A stretch of DNA of 64,000 nucleotides, from contig NZ_JAGGPU010000006.1 in assembly GCF_018613605.1 (NCBI RefSeq), positions 540,411 through 604,410 on the forward strand, read 5' to 3'. Positions 55,870-64,000 of this stretch are shown piece after piece. Position 1 is the first letter of the stretch; every line of letters starts with the position of its first letter. Source of the stretch: Pedobacter sp. ISL-64 (GTDB lineage Bacteria > Bacteroidota > Bacteroidia > Sphingobacteriales > Sphingobacteriaceae). Made by a program: the position numbers and the translations under genes. Under the pieces are notes generated by a model. It saw nothing but the letters and a program-made list of their open reading frames with translations, was not told the DNA's origin and made no database searches.

Positions 55870-56481
55870 ATGTTGATATCCAATAGCTTTAAGTTTGATG
55901 ACCAAAGCGAGCAAATTGCCTTTATGAAGAGATATAGCTTTGCTACGATTATTACCAGCCATAATAATTTACCCATAGCCACTCAGTTACCATTTGTTGT
56001 AAACGAGGTAAATGGAAAGGTCTTAATTAGCGGCCATTTTGCGCAAGCCAATGAACAGGTGAAATATATTGAGCAGTATACATCGCTTATTATATTCACT
56101 GAGCCACACGCTTATATTTCTCCCAGCCATTACGAAAAACACGAAAGTGTACCCACATGGGATTATATTAGCGTGTATGCTTATGGGAAAGCCAATATTA
56201 TTAGTAATGAAGAAGCTAAAGAACAAGCACTAAAAGAAATGATTCTCTATTATGAAAAAGAATATCTCTTACAATGGGATAGTCTTTCAGAAAAGTTTAA
56301 ACAAGGTATGATGCGGGGAATTGTAGCTTTCGAAATAGAAGTAAGCGATCTTCAGGGAAAGAAAAAATTAAGCCAGAACAAATCGGAACAGGAACGAAAA
56401 AACATTGTATCACACCTCGAAAACAGCAACAGCGCTGTAGAAAGAGAACTCGCTCCATTCATTAAAAACCTAAAGCCATAG
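55870..56481 (+). CDS. FMN-binding PaiB-family protein
   Basis: This 203-aa protein has the split-barrel fold of the PaiB/negative transcription regulator family: FATIITSHNNLPIATQLPF, PSHYEKHESVPTWDYISVYA and KLSQNKSEQERKNI. Family members bind FMN. A DNA-binding role is only weakly supported for the family. It lies 30 bp after the transporter gene and two bases before the GNAT gene, forming an operon. Confidence 0.88.
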   Translation: MLISNSFKFDDQSEQIAFMKRYSFATIITSHNNLPIATQLPFVVNEVNGKVLISGHFAQANEQVKYIEQYTSLIIFTEPHAYISPSHYEKHESVPTWDYISVYAYGKANIISNEEAKEQALKEMILYYEKEYLLQWDSLSEKFKQGMMRGIVAFEIEVSDLQGKKKLSQNKSEQERKNIVSHLENSNSAVERELAPFIKNLKP

Positions 56482-56483
56482 CC

Positions 56484-56990
56484 ATGCAGATAGAAAATAG
56501 TACGATACATGATATAGCTGAAATCTTCCGCTTATATGATATCGCAACCGACTTCCAGAAAACTAAATATAGCGTTCATTGGCCCAAGTTTGAACTTTCG
56601 TTGATTGAAACAGAGGTCAAGGAAAACAGGCAATGGAAAATAATTATTAATAGGCAGATAGCCTGTATTTGGGCAACTACTTTTAGCGATCCGCAGATAT
56701 GGGAAGAAAAGAACCTCGACCCGGCTATTTACATTCACCGCATTGCTACAAATCCTGATTTCAGGGGGCAAAACCTGGTGGGTACAATTATAAACTGGGC
56801 AAAAGAATATGCAAAAGCAAATGGTAAACGTTTTGTTAGATTAGATACCGTTGGTGAAAACAGGGGACTGATTCAACATTATCAAAAATTTGGATTTGAT
56901 TTTTTGGGACTATACGAGCTAAACAACACCGATCAGCTTCCGGCACATTATCATCATAAGCCAGTTAGTTTATTCGAGATGCAAATTTAA
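56484..56990 (+). CDS. GNAT-family N-acetyltransferase
   Basis: This 168-aa protein has the GNAT core: IHRIATNPDFRGQNLVGTII (acetyl-CoA site) and ENRGLIQHYQKFGFDFLG (C-terminal strand). It would use acetyl-CoA to modify an amine. It starts two bases after the PaiB-like gene. The group of transporter, FMN protein and acetyltransferase looks like a small detoxification unit, which is inference. Confidence 0.85.
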   Translation: MQIENSTIHDIAEIFRLYDIATDFQKTKYSVHWPKFELSLIETEVKENRQWKIIINRQIACIWATTFSDPQIWEEKNLDPAIYIHRIATNPDFRGQNLVGTIINWAKEYAKANGKRFVRLDTVGENRGLIQHYQKFGFDFLGLYELNNTDQLPAHYHHKPVSLFEMQI

Positions 56991-57596
56991 TACTGAGTAT
57001 AGCGTTAAGAGGTTGTATCACAAATATAGATTTGTCATCCTGAGGGGTAATTTATCTTATAAAAATCAATATGAGTAACGTATAATTGTTTCTTTTCCAT
57101 ACACCAGGGGCTTGCCTCGGCTCGCCGCCGCCGAAGGGCTCTTTCTTTTTGGCATCAAAAAGAAACAAAAAATGCCGGCTGAAAATTTATTCATTCGTAT
57201 TATAGTTTTCAGCTGCATTCATGAGGGCTTCGCCGTTTTCTTTTGAAGCCAGCTGTGCGGCAAGAACAGTGCAGCCCGAAAAATTTGTTAGGCCGGATTT
57301 AAGTAGAAAGAGGATATAGTGCTATGGCCCAGCTGGATGGAAATTCGAAAGTCGTTAAAATATGTTGATTAATAATGATTTGCAAGATAACGTCAATGAT
57401 AGCTGGTCGAAGGGCCTGTTAAATATTCTTTAAGGTGTTTCGACAAACTCAACATGACATCATCTGAGGTGAAATTTGCCTTTATGATACAACCTCTTGT
57501 ATGTGGCAATCTTTTAAAGGATATTTCAGCAATTGTCTTAACTCAATTTGGCTTTAACTATAACGGAAATTATGTGTCCAATGATGTTATCCATGA
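56991..57596. other. Intergenic DNA occupied mainly by a repeat element
   Basis: The stretch contains the 492-bp element described separately. No gene is seen. The remaining 16 and 98 bases hold nothing that I recognise. Confidence 0.6.
57007..57498. repeat. 492-bp non-coding element with 14-bp terminal inverted repeats
   Basis: AAGAGGTTGTATCA at 57007-57020 is exactly inverted at 57485-57498. The inside has no open frame. It includes GTCATCCTGAGG-like and TTTCGACAAACTCAACATGA segments common between Bacteroidota genes, and a hairpin of TTTCTTTTTG/CAAAAAGAAA at 57142-57165. It is compatible with a MITE-like or composite intergenic repeat. No target-site duplication could be confirmed. Confidence 0.6.
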
Positions 57597-58829
57597 TTAA
57601 GCGTCTTTTTTAATTTTTATTGCAAATAGCGACCATGTTGCCAATAACATTATCACCGCCGAAACCTGGTAAACAATAGATAAATCTACTTTGGCATCTT
57701 TTAATGCGCCGCCAACATAAACCATTAAACCACCTATAATTGTACTCAGGAAATTAAGGAAACCATATCCGGTTGCAATGTACCTGCTATCGGCTATCTG
57801 CCTGAGTACGGGCATTAAATTGGCATCGTTTATCCCTCTGGCTATACCAAAAAAGAACATAGCGATAATGGCTATTGCGAATACCGTGGTTGACGACATG
57901 AGGAATAAAAATGGTGCGCCAACAGTAAAGCCGATAATGATCATAAAAACCCTGCTTCTCTTGTTCTTAAGAAACCATTTATCGGCAAAATACCCCCCCA
58001 AAATTACCCCAACAAAAGATCCGATCTGGATATAGCCTGTTGCCGAAATTCCGGCTTCGCCCAGCTTGAGGTGAAAATGTTCTTTTAAAAAGGTAGGCAG
58101 CCAACCATAAACCAGCCAGTTTGCCGTACCCAGAACACTAAAATAAAACAATAACACCAGAAAAGACCGCTCTTTAAATAGGATCTTAACTGAACCTAAT
58201 AAACTTATGGTTTCTTTTTCTACCTCTTTAACCTCATTTTCGGTTGTTTCGTGTTTAACATCTTTTAAATAATATAACAGTACGATCGAATAAAGAATTC
58301 CAAAGATTCCGAATACATGGAAACCATATCTCCAGCCCCATATTTCGGCAATATAACCACCTAAGCCACCCAATGCTAAACCTGCATAAAGTCCGCTCAT
58401 GTGCAAACCCGTAGCAAGCGATCTTGTTTTTCCTTTATGATAATCCGTAATCAGCGCCAATGCCGCGGGGATATAACAAGCTTCGCTTAGGCCCATAAAC
58501 AAACGCGAAACAAGCATTTCTTCAAATGAGGAGGTAAAGCCTGTCCACAAGGTTACTGCAGACCATACTGAAACACTGAATATAATTACTTTTTTCCTGC
58601 TGTATTTATCGGCCAAAAAACCTCCAAAGGGACTTAGTATCCCATAAGACCAAAGAAAAACTGAAGTTAAAAGCCCGAACTGGGCGTCAGAAAGGGTAAA
58701 CTCCTTCACAATAGGATCGCGCATAGAGGTAATCATGATCCTATCGAAATAATTTAAAAAGGCCACTATCCAAAGGAGTGCAACCAGGCCCCAGGCATAA
58801 TATGATTGATTTGATTTTGTACCGGTCAT
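57597..58829 (-). CDS. MFS transporter, sugar-acid/sialic-acid type
   Basis: This 410-aa protein has twelve hydrophobic segments, opening WGLVALLWIVAFLNYFDR. The sequence FDRIMITSMRDPIVKEF is typical of the anion:cation symporter/ExuT-like group. It lies at the 3' end of the operon with a mutarotase and aldolases. It should carry the free sugar acid across the inner membrane. Specific substrate is inferred from neighbours (sialic acid). Confidence 0.85.
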   Translation of the reverse strand: MTGTKSNQSYYAWGLVALLWIVAFLNYFDRIMITSMRDPIVKEFTLSDAQFGLLTSVFLWSYGILSPFGGFLADKYSRKKVIIFSVSVWSAVTLWTGFTSSFEEMLVSRLFMGLSEACYIPAALALITDYHKGKTRSLATGLHMSGLYAGLALGGLGGYIAEIWGWRYGFHVFGIFGILYSIVLLYYLKDVKHETTENEVKEVEKETISLLGSVKILFKERSFLVLLFYFSVLGTANWLVYGWLPTFLKEHFHLKLGEAGISATGYIQIGSFVGVILGGYFADKWFLKNKRSRVFMIIIGFTVGAPFLFLMSSTTVFAIAIIAMFFFGIARGINDANLMPVLRQIADSRYIATGYGFLNFLSTIIGGLMVYVGGALKDAKVDLSIVYQVSAVIMLLATWSLFAIKIKKDA

Positions 58830-58861
58830 TTCTAGATTTTCCTCTTGTTAAAATAATTTTA

Positions 58862-59983
58862 CTATTTTGGTCTCGCTATGATCACTTTTGGTGTTCTTAC
58901 TGCTGGCCTTACTTCTCCACCTGGAAAAACAAGGTTTCCCTGCCATAGCACCATTGTGTTTGTTACCGCGGGCCAAGTACTGTTATTGGGATTTGATTGC
59001 GCATCTGCTTTGATATTCTTTAGCACCTTCCCTTCTACCGACCATTTGTTTTTTTCTACATCGTAAGCTAATATTTCATCTGAGAAACCAGGATGTTTTT
59101 CTTTTAGCACAGCTGCTTTTGGAGCAAGCACACCGTCATCACCGCCGAATATGAGCAACGATTTATGATGAGCGTTATAGGCTGGATATGGGGCAGCTAC
59201 AACGGCTTTTGGTAGAGAAGCTATTTTTTTCCACCCATCAGCAGCGCTGTAACAAAAGGCGTCCGTTAGATATTGTCTGTCTACGCCTCCTTTATTATTT
59301 TTGATCAGATCGGCTCCACTGAATAGATAAAAGGTTTGATCTGCAACGCCAGCCACAGCCAACATTCGCGGAGGGCCAGGCCAGGTTTCTAATTTATGCC
59401 AAATCCTGTTTTTTCCTTTTGAAGATAGATCGAACGACCAAAAAACATTGGCAGTATGATCGGATTCTGGTGCAACAAGTCCGCCTGCGAGGTAAATAAT
59501 ATTGTCTAAAATGGCTCCCGTAGTATTCGCTATGGGGTGCGGCAGATCAGGCAACGTAGTGATGCTGATATTTTTGTCTTTGTAAAGAATGGAATAAACC
59601 TTTGCCGAATGGCCTTTCTCGTTACTTCCTCCAATGCAAATGAATTGTTTGCCCCAGGAAATGGAGAGCCCATAACCTAAAGCTTCAGGAAGTTTGCCTG
59701 CTACTTTCCATTTTCCACTGGGTTTATCCAGGACAAATATTTTATCGCTCCACACTTTTTTTGAGCCTGACCATGGCGCACCACCATCTGGAAAATTTGC
59801 TCCTCCGGCAACAATCAATGCATCGCCCGATACGCCGCTAAAAGAACCGGCAAAACCAAAATGATCTGGTATGGCTGGCAATTCTCCCCATGTAAATTGA
59901 TTTGTTTTTTTGGTAATCTGTGCAGAAACTGCTGTTGATATCAACATAAAACTTAGAAAAAGTAAGGTATTAAAGTGTTTCAT
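58862..59983 (-). CDS. nanM: Kelch-like cyclically permuted mutarotase (NanM-like)
   Basis: This 373-aa exported protein has a signal peptide (about 1-21). Kelch repeats form a beta-propeller: VSGDALIVAGGANFPDG, KQFICIGGSNEKGHSA and NIIYLAGGLVAPES. The block GGANFPDGGAPWSG matches the NanM/N-acetylneuraminate epimerase family. It would equilibrate anomers of sialic acid in the periplasm. It lies between the transporter and NanA genes. Family is secure; substrate is supported by context. Confidence 0.85.
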   Translation of the reverse strand: MKHFNTLLFLSFMLISTAVSAQITKKTNQFTWGELPAIPDHFGFAGSFSGVSGDALIVAGGANFPDGGAPWSGSKKVWSDKIFVLDKPSGKWKVAGKLPEALGYGLSISWGKQFICIGGSNEKGHSAKVYSILYKDKNISITTLPDLPHPIANTTGAILDNIIYLAGGLVAPESDHTANVFWSFDLSSKGKNRIWHKLETWPGPPRMLAVAGVADQTFYLFSGADLIKNNKGGVDRQYLTDAFCYSAADGWKKIASLPKAVVAAPYPAYNAHHKSLLIFGGDDGVLAPKAAVLKEKHPGFSDEILAYDVEKNKWSVEGKVLKNIKADAQSNPNNSTWPAVTNTMVLWQGNLVFPGGEVRPAVRTPKVIIARPK

Positions 59984-60020
59984 ATGATGTGCCTATAGAA
60001 AATCTGCATGCTTTTAAGCA

Positions 60021-60932
60021 TTACTTATATTTTTCGAGGAGCTCAAAAAAGCCAGCTTTGGTTAAATCGGCTTTAAGTTCGATAAATTTATCAGAAGAAA
60101 GTGGGACCAATGGTAACCGGGCATCTCCTAAATCATAACCCATCATTTTCATAATCGCTCTTTGCGCCGCAATTGACGGATGTTTGATAATGCAGCGAAT
60201 AAAATCGACCACTTTTAATTGTAATGCCCTGGCAGCAGTTAAATCATTATTCCTGAAAAGTTTAATTATTTCGAGATATACCGGTGCCGCAAAGGTATAA
60301 GTACTACCAATGGCACCCACAGCGCCTACTGCCAAAGCACTTAACAACATCTCATCATAGCCAGATAATACTTCGAATTTTCCGTCTTTGTAGTTTAAAC
60401 AGGCTTGAAACTCGTGAAGTGTTGATGCAGTATATTTTATGCCGGCAAGATTTGGGATTTTTTGTTCTCCGAGCGCTAAAAACTCAACCATATCCATTCC
60501 AACGCCAGTTAAAGTTGGCATATGATAATAATAGAATGGAAGTTCGGGCGCGGCAGAGGCGATTTCGGCCATACAATCGACCAGGTTTTCTACTGAGGTG
60601 GGTTTGAAATAAAATGCGGCAACTGAAGAAAATGCATCGGCACCAATCTGCGCAGCATGGGTTGCAAGCTTTTTACATTCCTGTATAGAAGTATGCCCTA
60701 CATGCACCAATACTAAAATCCTTTTATTTACAGCTTTTACGTACGCTTCGGCAATGGCCATCCGCTCTTCAACAGTCATGTTCGGTCCTTCTCCGTTGGT
60801 TCCGCAAATGTAAACCCCTGCCACACCATCAGCCACCAATTTATCTACTAGTTGTGGTATTATGGCGAGGTTTAAGGAGCCATCTGCCTGGTAGGCTGCA
60901 AATGTTGCAGCAACTATGCCGTTAATTTTCAT
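60021..60932 (-). CDS. nanA: N-acetylneuraminate lyase (NanA)
   Basis: This 303-aa class I aldolase of the DapA family has ICGTNGEGPNMT (substrate carboxylate site), FYYYHMPTLTGVGMDMV (catalytic Tyr) and NLAGIKYTAS (Schiff-base Lys). The YYYHMPTLTG and FYFKPTSVENLVDC blocks point to NanA rather than dihydrodipicolinate synthase. It would split sialic acid into N-acetylmannosamine and pyruvate. The assignment rests on motifs and the NanM and MFS neighbours. Confidence 0.85.
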   Translation of the reverse strand: MKINGIVAATFAAYQADGSLNLAIIPQLVDKLVADGVAGVYICGTNGEGPNMTVEERMAIAEAYVKAVNKRILVLVHVGHTSIQECKKLATHAAQIGADAFSSVAAFYFKPTSVENLVDCMAEIASAAPELPFYYYHMPTLTGVGMDMVEFLALGEQKIPNLAGIKYTASTLHEFQACLNYKDGKFEVLSGYDEMLLSALAVGAVGAIGSTYTFAAPVYLEIIKLFRNNDLTAARALQLKVVDFIRCIIKHPSIAAQRAIMKMMGYDLGDARLPLVPLSSDKFIELKADLTKAGFFELLEKYK

Positions 60933-60949
60933 ATGTATTTTGTATTTGT

Positions 60950-61879
60950 CTAATTAAAAAATTCTGGTATTAATAATTTGGCCTGTTTGCGCACCGATGT
61001 TACATCTGATTCCGAAATCCATTTATAGGGCCATCTTAATCGTGTTGAAATCTGAATACAGCCACCAACTGCTGCTAAAAATTTATCTAATGCCGGGTTG
61101 CTGTACTGCTGCTTTTGATAAGGAGCAATGCACATTTTAAAGAATTTGAGAATATTTTTTTCTATCCTCAAAGCCTCATCCAGATCTGTTTGCATTAGTT
61201 CCCATAAGTACTGAGCTACCGATGGATTGATACAGGCAACATTTGAATAGGCTCCGGTTGCAATGCCCGTCTTTACCCCACTCGCTAAAAAATGGCCTGG
61301 AACGAATATTGATAAATGACTTGCATATATCTTCATTTCTTCTGTCCAAGCTGCATCTTTACTTAAAACTTTAATACCAATAAGTGATGGTACGGTTGTT
61401 TTAAATCTGAGGTAATCTTTTGGTTTTAACTCCAGCTTTGCATGCGGTGGATTATACAGCACCAAAGGGATTCCTTTTGCTTCATTTGCGATTCCCTGTA
61501 AAAAATCTACCTGTTCAGCATCACAAGGAACTACCCAATCTGGCAAAATCACCTGAAAAGCACTTGGTTTTAAATCTACTGTTCTCTTAATCCTTTCTAA
61601 TGAAATAATCGGCGAAGGGTGACTGCAGCCTACCTGAAAAGACATTGATGCTTTCTGACATTTTTCTGCAAACAACCAATTAATCTGATCAAACTCTGCT
61701 TCGGTCTGATTGTGAAATTCACCTGCTGTTCCGTTCGAATAAATCCCATCTACTTTCGCATCAATCAAATAATCTATTTCATCAGCCAATAATCCGAAAT
61801 CGATAGCCTGATCAGCTTGAATGGGCAACAACAACGTTGCCCAATTCCCTCTTAAAGTTTTTGCTGTTAATGTATTCAT
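60950..61879 (-). CDS. DapA/NanA-family aldolase of unknown substrate
   Basis: This 309-aa protein is read from the ATG at 61879; a TTG start at 61915 would overlap the upstream gene. The class I aldolase motifs are IYSNGTAGEFHNQ, PLVLYNPPHAK (Tyr) and IGIKVLSKDA (Lys). It lacks the NanA-specific YYYHMP pattern and differs widely from the neighbouring NanA. It may act on a different 2-keto-3-deoxy acid, or be a second lyase. The conserved catalytic residues are in place. Confidence 0.75.
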   Translation of the reverse strand: MNTLTAKTLRGNWATLLLPIQADQAIDFGLLADEIDYLIDAKVDGIYSNGTAGEFHNQTEAEFDQINWLFAEKCQKASMSFQVGCSHPSPIISLERIKRTVDLKPSAFQVILPDWVVPCDAEQVDFLQGIANEAKGIPLVLYNPPHAKLELKPKDYLRFKTTVPSLIGIKVLSKDAAWTEEMKIYASHLSIFVPGHFLASGVKTGIATGAYSNVACINPSVAQYLWELMQTDLDEALRIEKNILKFFKMCIAPYQKQQYSNPALDKFLAAVGGCIQISTRLRWPYKWISESDVTSVRKQAKLLIPEFFN

Positions 61880-61889
61880 CAGTTTTTTT

Positions 61890-62681
61890 TTAAAGATTGG
61901 CTTCAAACTCTTCAACCTCCCTAAACTTCGTTTTACCTTTTACCAATCTACCTAAGCGGGGTTTGCCACCGTTGTACACTTCTATCGCATCTGCATCGGC
62001 ATATCTCAAAAACAGGATTCTTCGGTCCCTATGCCCAGATATATTACCGTCTGATTTATGGAGCATCCAACAGTTAAAAATCAAAACATCTCCTGCTTTC
62101 ATTTCCATCGGCACTGCTAAACTATCGTCGGCTTCTACAATAATTTCAGCGCCACTTTTCTTTTGTGCTTCGTTCTGCTCTACCCTGATCTGGCCTTTTT
62201 TATGACTGCCTGGAATTAACCACAAACAGCCATTGCCCCGATCGGTATCATCAAGCGCAGTTAAAGTGGTTAAAGCGTTATAAGGCTCCAACTCGCCATA
62301 ACCATTATCCTGATGCCAGCCAAAGGGTTTTGTATTGCCTTTCATTTTAAATGTAAGCTGTGAAGTAGCCCCTTTTATATTCGGGCCGATAATTTCTGAG
62401 GCCATCTCAACCAGCGGACCGCTAAAATAGTATTCCTTTACTGTTGTGGCCTGATGGTGGATATTAATCAACAAGGCGTTTTGCAGCCAGCTTTTATTCG
62501 GATCGAAGGTCTCTTTTTCTTTACCCCAGGCATCCATACACTCTTGTTGCATCTGAGCCAAACCTTCGGGTTTTAAAATAGATTTGATGATGAGATAACC
62601 GTTTTCGTTAAAAAACGTCAATTCTTCTCGACTGAGTGTTTCATAATTAAATAACGATTCGTTTTTCATGAACAGTTGCAT
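61890..62681 (-). CDS. Phytanoyl-CoA dioxygenase (PhyH)-family protein
   Basis: This 263-aa Fe(II)/2-oxoglutarate dioxygenase-like protein has WHQDNGYGELEPYNALTTL (the H-x-D iron pair) and GDVLIFNCWMLHKSDGNISG (the distal His). The N-terminal block EEL-FNENGYLIIKSIL is common in PhyH proteins. The start overlaps the SusD stop by one base (TAATG) and an AAGGA sits at -10, so translation is coupled. It lies in a sialic-acid-type operon, so its substrate may be a sugar derivative, but that is a guess. Confidence 0.85.
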   Translation of the reverse strand: MQLFMKNESLFNYETLSREELTFFNENGYLIIKSILKPEGLAQMQQECMDAWGKEKETFDPNKSWLQNALLINIHHQATTVKEYYFSGPLVEMASEIIGPNIKGATSQLTFKMKGNTKPFGWHQDNGYGELEPYNALTTLTALDDTDRGNGCLWLIPGSHKKGQIRVEQNEAQKKSGAEIIVEADDSLAVPMEMKAGDVLIFNCWMLHKSDGNISGHRDRRILFLRYADADAIEVYNGGKPRLGRLVKGKTKFREVEEFEANL

Positions 62682-64000
62682 TAATATCCTTGTGTTTGCA
62701 CCAGATTTGGATTTGCTGCCAAAACAGTTGTAGATAAAGGCCAGAATAAAGGCACCGTTTTATTTTTCAGGTTAGGTACGTACGTATAAGCGTTTATGGT
62801 ACCGCCGAAATGAAAGCGTACAATATCGTACCAGCGTTTGTTTTCGAAGAAAAACTCACGGCCGCGTTCGTCAAAGATGGCGCGCTCTACGGTAGCTTTA
62901 TCAGTTGCACCGGTATAAACTCCGTTTCCGGCTCTATTTCTAACTTTATTTAAATACACAATTGCCTGCGCGGTATTATCAAGTGCGGCATAAGCCTCGG
63001 CCGCTATCATATAGATATCGGCCAGTCTGAACATGATGACATCGTTATCAGAAACCCGGTCGTCAGCGTATTTGGTGCCTGGCATTTTGGTAATCCATGC
63101 GCTCTTTTGTACAGTTCCCTGTCTTTCGATGATAAAGGTATTTGGCACACGTTTATCATTGGTTAGGCCACTAAAAAGTGTCCTGCTTTCTTTACTGATC
63201 TGGTAGCCGCCCTGCCCGTTAACAGAAGTAAGCGCATAGGCAATGCTATCCAGGTTGGATGCATTTGAAATAGCCGTTAAAAATGGCAAAGCATTTAAAC
63301 CATAGTTTGCGCCATTTTCATCGCGGTTATAATAAGCCGACATGATTACTTCAGCGTTTGCCCTCGTTGTGGTTACATCTTTAAAGTTGGTCAATAATGA
63401 AACACCTGTGGCTTCTACTGCAGCAGCAGCGGTGATCGCATCGTTAAAATCTGCCGTACCACCAGCCAATACTTTGGCGCTCCATAATTTAGCTTCAGCT
63501 TTTAACGCCAATGCAGCGCCATACGAAAATCTGTACTTGGATACGTAAGTTTTTTCAGGAAAAAGTGCTATAGCCTGATCTAAATCGGCAAAAACCTGTT
63601 TCATCACCTCAGTAGCTTTCGCTCTTGGCAAAAGTGGAACATTATCATCGGTAATGGTTTCGAGCATCAATGGCGTATCGCCAATAATCCTAACCAGATA
63701 AAAATAAGTATAGGCACGCTGACAAAGTGTTTCGGCCTTTAACCTGTTCTTCGTAGCCGCATTAGAAAAAGGAAAAGGCTCTATTTTGCTGAGCAGGAGA
63801 TTACAGTTACCAATGGCTTTGTATTGTCCATTGTAATTTAAAGCACCTACTGTTGGACTTAATATCTGTGACCATACCGTTGTTAAACGGCTGTTGGTTC
63901 CATTAATGAGCTCCTCGCTCCGTTCGGTACCATAGGTAATAGAATTGGCAAAGGCCCTGATGGAAGTATATGTTCCGGTAACATAGGGAAGAAAATCGCC
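62681..64000 (-). CDS. SusD/RagB-family outer-membrane lipoprotein, 5' end off window
   Basis: The frame is open from the right edge to the stop at 62681, with 439 visible residues and the N-terminus missing. It has CQRAYTYFYLVRIIGDTPL (the SusD helical block), DDNVPLLPRAKATEVMKQVF and GREFFFENKRWYDIVRFHF near the C-terminus. SusD-like proteins bind glycans at the cell surface with a SusC-type TonB receptor, likely encoded just beyond 64000. It heads the operon with the dioxygenase, aldolases, mutarotase and transporter. Confidence 0.92.
   Translation of the reverse strand, partial: GDFLPYVTGTYTSIRAFANSITYGTERSEELINGTNSRLTTVWSQILSPTVGALNYNGQYKAIGNCNLLLSKIEPFPFSNAATKNRLKAETLCQRAYTYFYLVRIIGDTPLMLETITDDNVPLLPRAKATEVMKQVFADLDQAIALFPEKTYVSKYRFSYGAALALKAEAKLWSAKVLAGGTADFNDAITAAAAVEATGVSLLTNFKDVTTTRANAEVIMSAYYNRDENGANYGLNALPFLTAISNASNLDSIAYALTSVNGQGGYQISKESRTLFSGLTNDKRVPNTFIIERQGTVQKSAWITKMPGTKYADDRVSDNDVIMFRLADIYMIAAEAYAALDNTAQAIVYLNKVRNRAGNGVYTGATDKATVERAIFDERGREFFFENKRWYDIVRFHFGGTINAYTYVPNLKNKTVPLFWPLSTTVLAANPNLVQTQGY

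Overview
The window reads as chromosomal DNA of a Bacteroidota member, most likely Sphingobacteriaceae (Pedobacter-like). This is inferred from the AT-rich intergenic DNA, a SusD-type outer-membrane lipoprotein, a TonB-dependent receptor with an N-terminal carboxypeptidase-regulatory-like domain, TANNTTTG-type -7 boxes, few Shine-Dalgarno sequences, DUF4255/DUF5908 genes and the style of the intergenic repeats. I saw no rRNA, tRNA, CRISPR array or complete insertion sequence.

Region 1 (1-22695, all minus strand) is one tightly packed operon for an extracellular contractile injection system (eCIS; the antifeeding prophage / PVC / AlgoCIS class). In transcription order it encodes a DUF4255 cap protein, an unrecognised 369-aa protein, two sheath proteins (the first with an extra inserted domain), two tube proteins, a 53-aa DUF5908 protein, a LysM-bearing hub protein, a VgrG-like spike, a PAAR tip, a gp25-like baseplate protein, two giant baseplate proteins, a 1224-aa protein of unknown role, a tape-measure protein and an AAA+ ATPase cut by the left edge. 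No effector or obvious tail fibre is visible; these may lie beyond position 1. Three GTTATTAACA boxes sit in the promoter region.

Region 2 (23349-44484) is mixed housekeeping and accessory DNA: a probable ether-lipid pair (alkylglycerol monooxygenase-like plus lysoplasmalogenase-like), an orphan Vsr-type nuclease, a PAP2 phosphatase interrupted by an amber codon, a Crp-type regulator, a HAD hydrolase, an aldose epimerase, an aldo/keto reductase, a PAS histidine kinase beside a cyclase-like DUF3095 protein, a siderophore-type TonB receptor, a three-domain LigD ligase, two DUF3606 genes, a GT87-like membrane protein, a serine hydrolase and a secreted VOC protein.

Region 3 (44852-56990) holds a tripartite RND efflux operon (adaptor, pump, outer-membrane factor), an SGNH-hydrolase/membrane-protein pair, and a MocR-type regulator divergent from a DMT exporter, an FMN-binding PaiB-like gene and a GNAT gene.

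Region 4 (57597-64000, minus strand) is a sialic-acid-type utilisation operon: SusD (cut by the right edge), a phytanoyl-CoA-dioxygenase-like enzyme, two DapA/NanA-family aldolases, a NanM-like mutarotase and an MFS transporter. SusC/SusD would import the glycan, NanM would interconvert anomers, the MFS protein would carry the sugar inward and NanA would cleave it. The intergenic spaces carry several imperfect hairpin repeats and one 492-bp element with 14-bp terminal inverted repeats.
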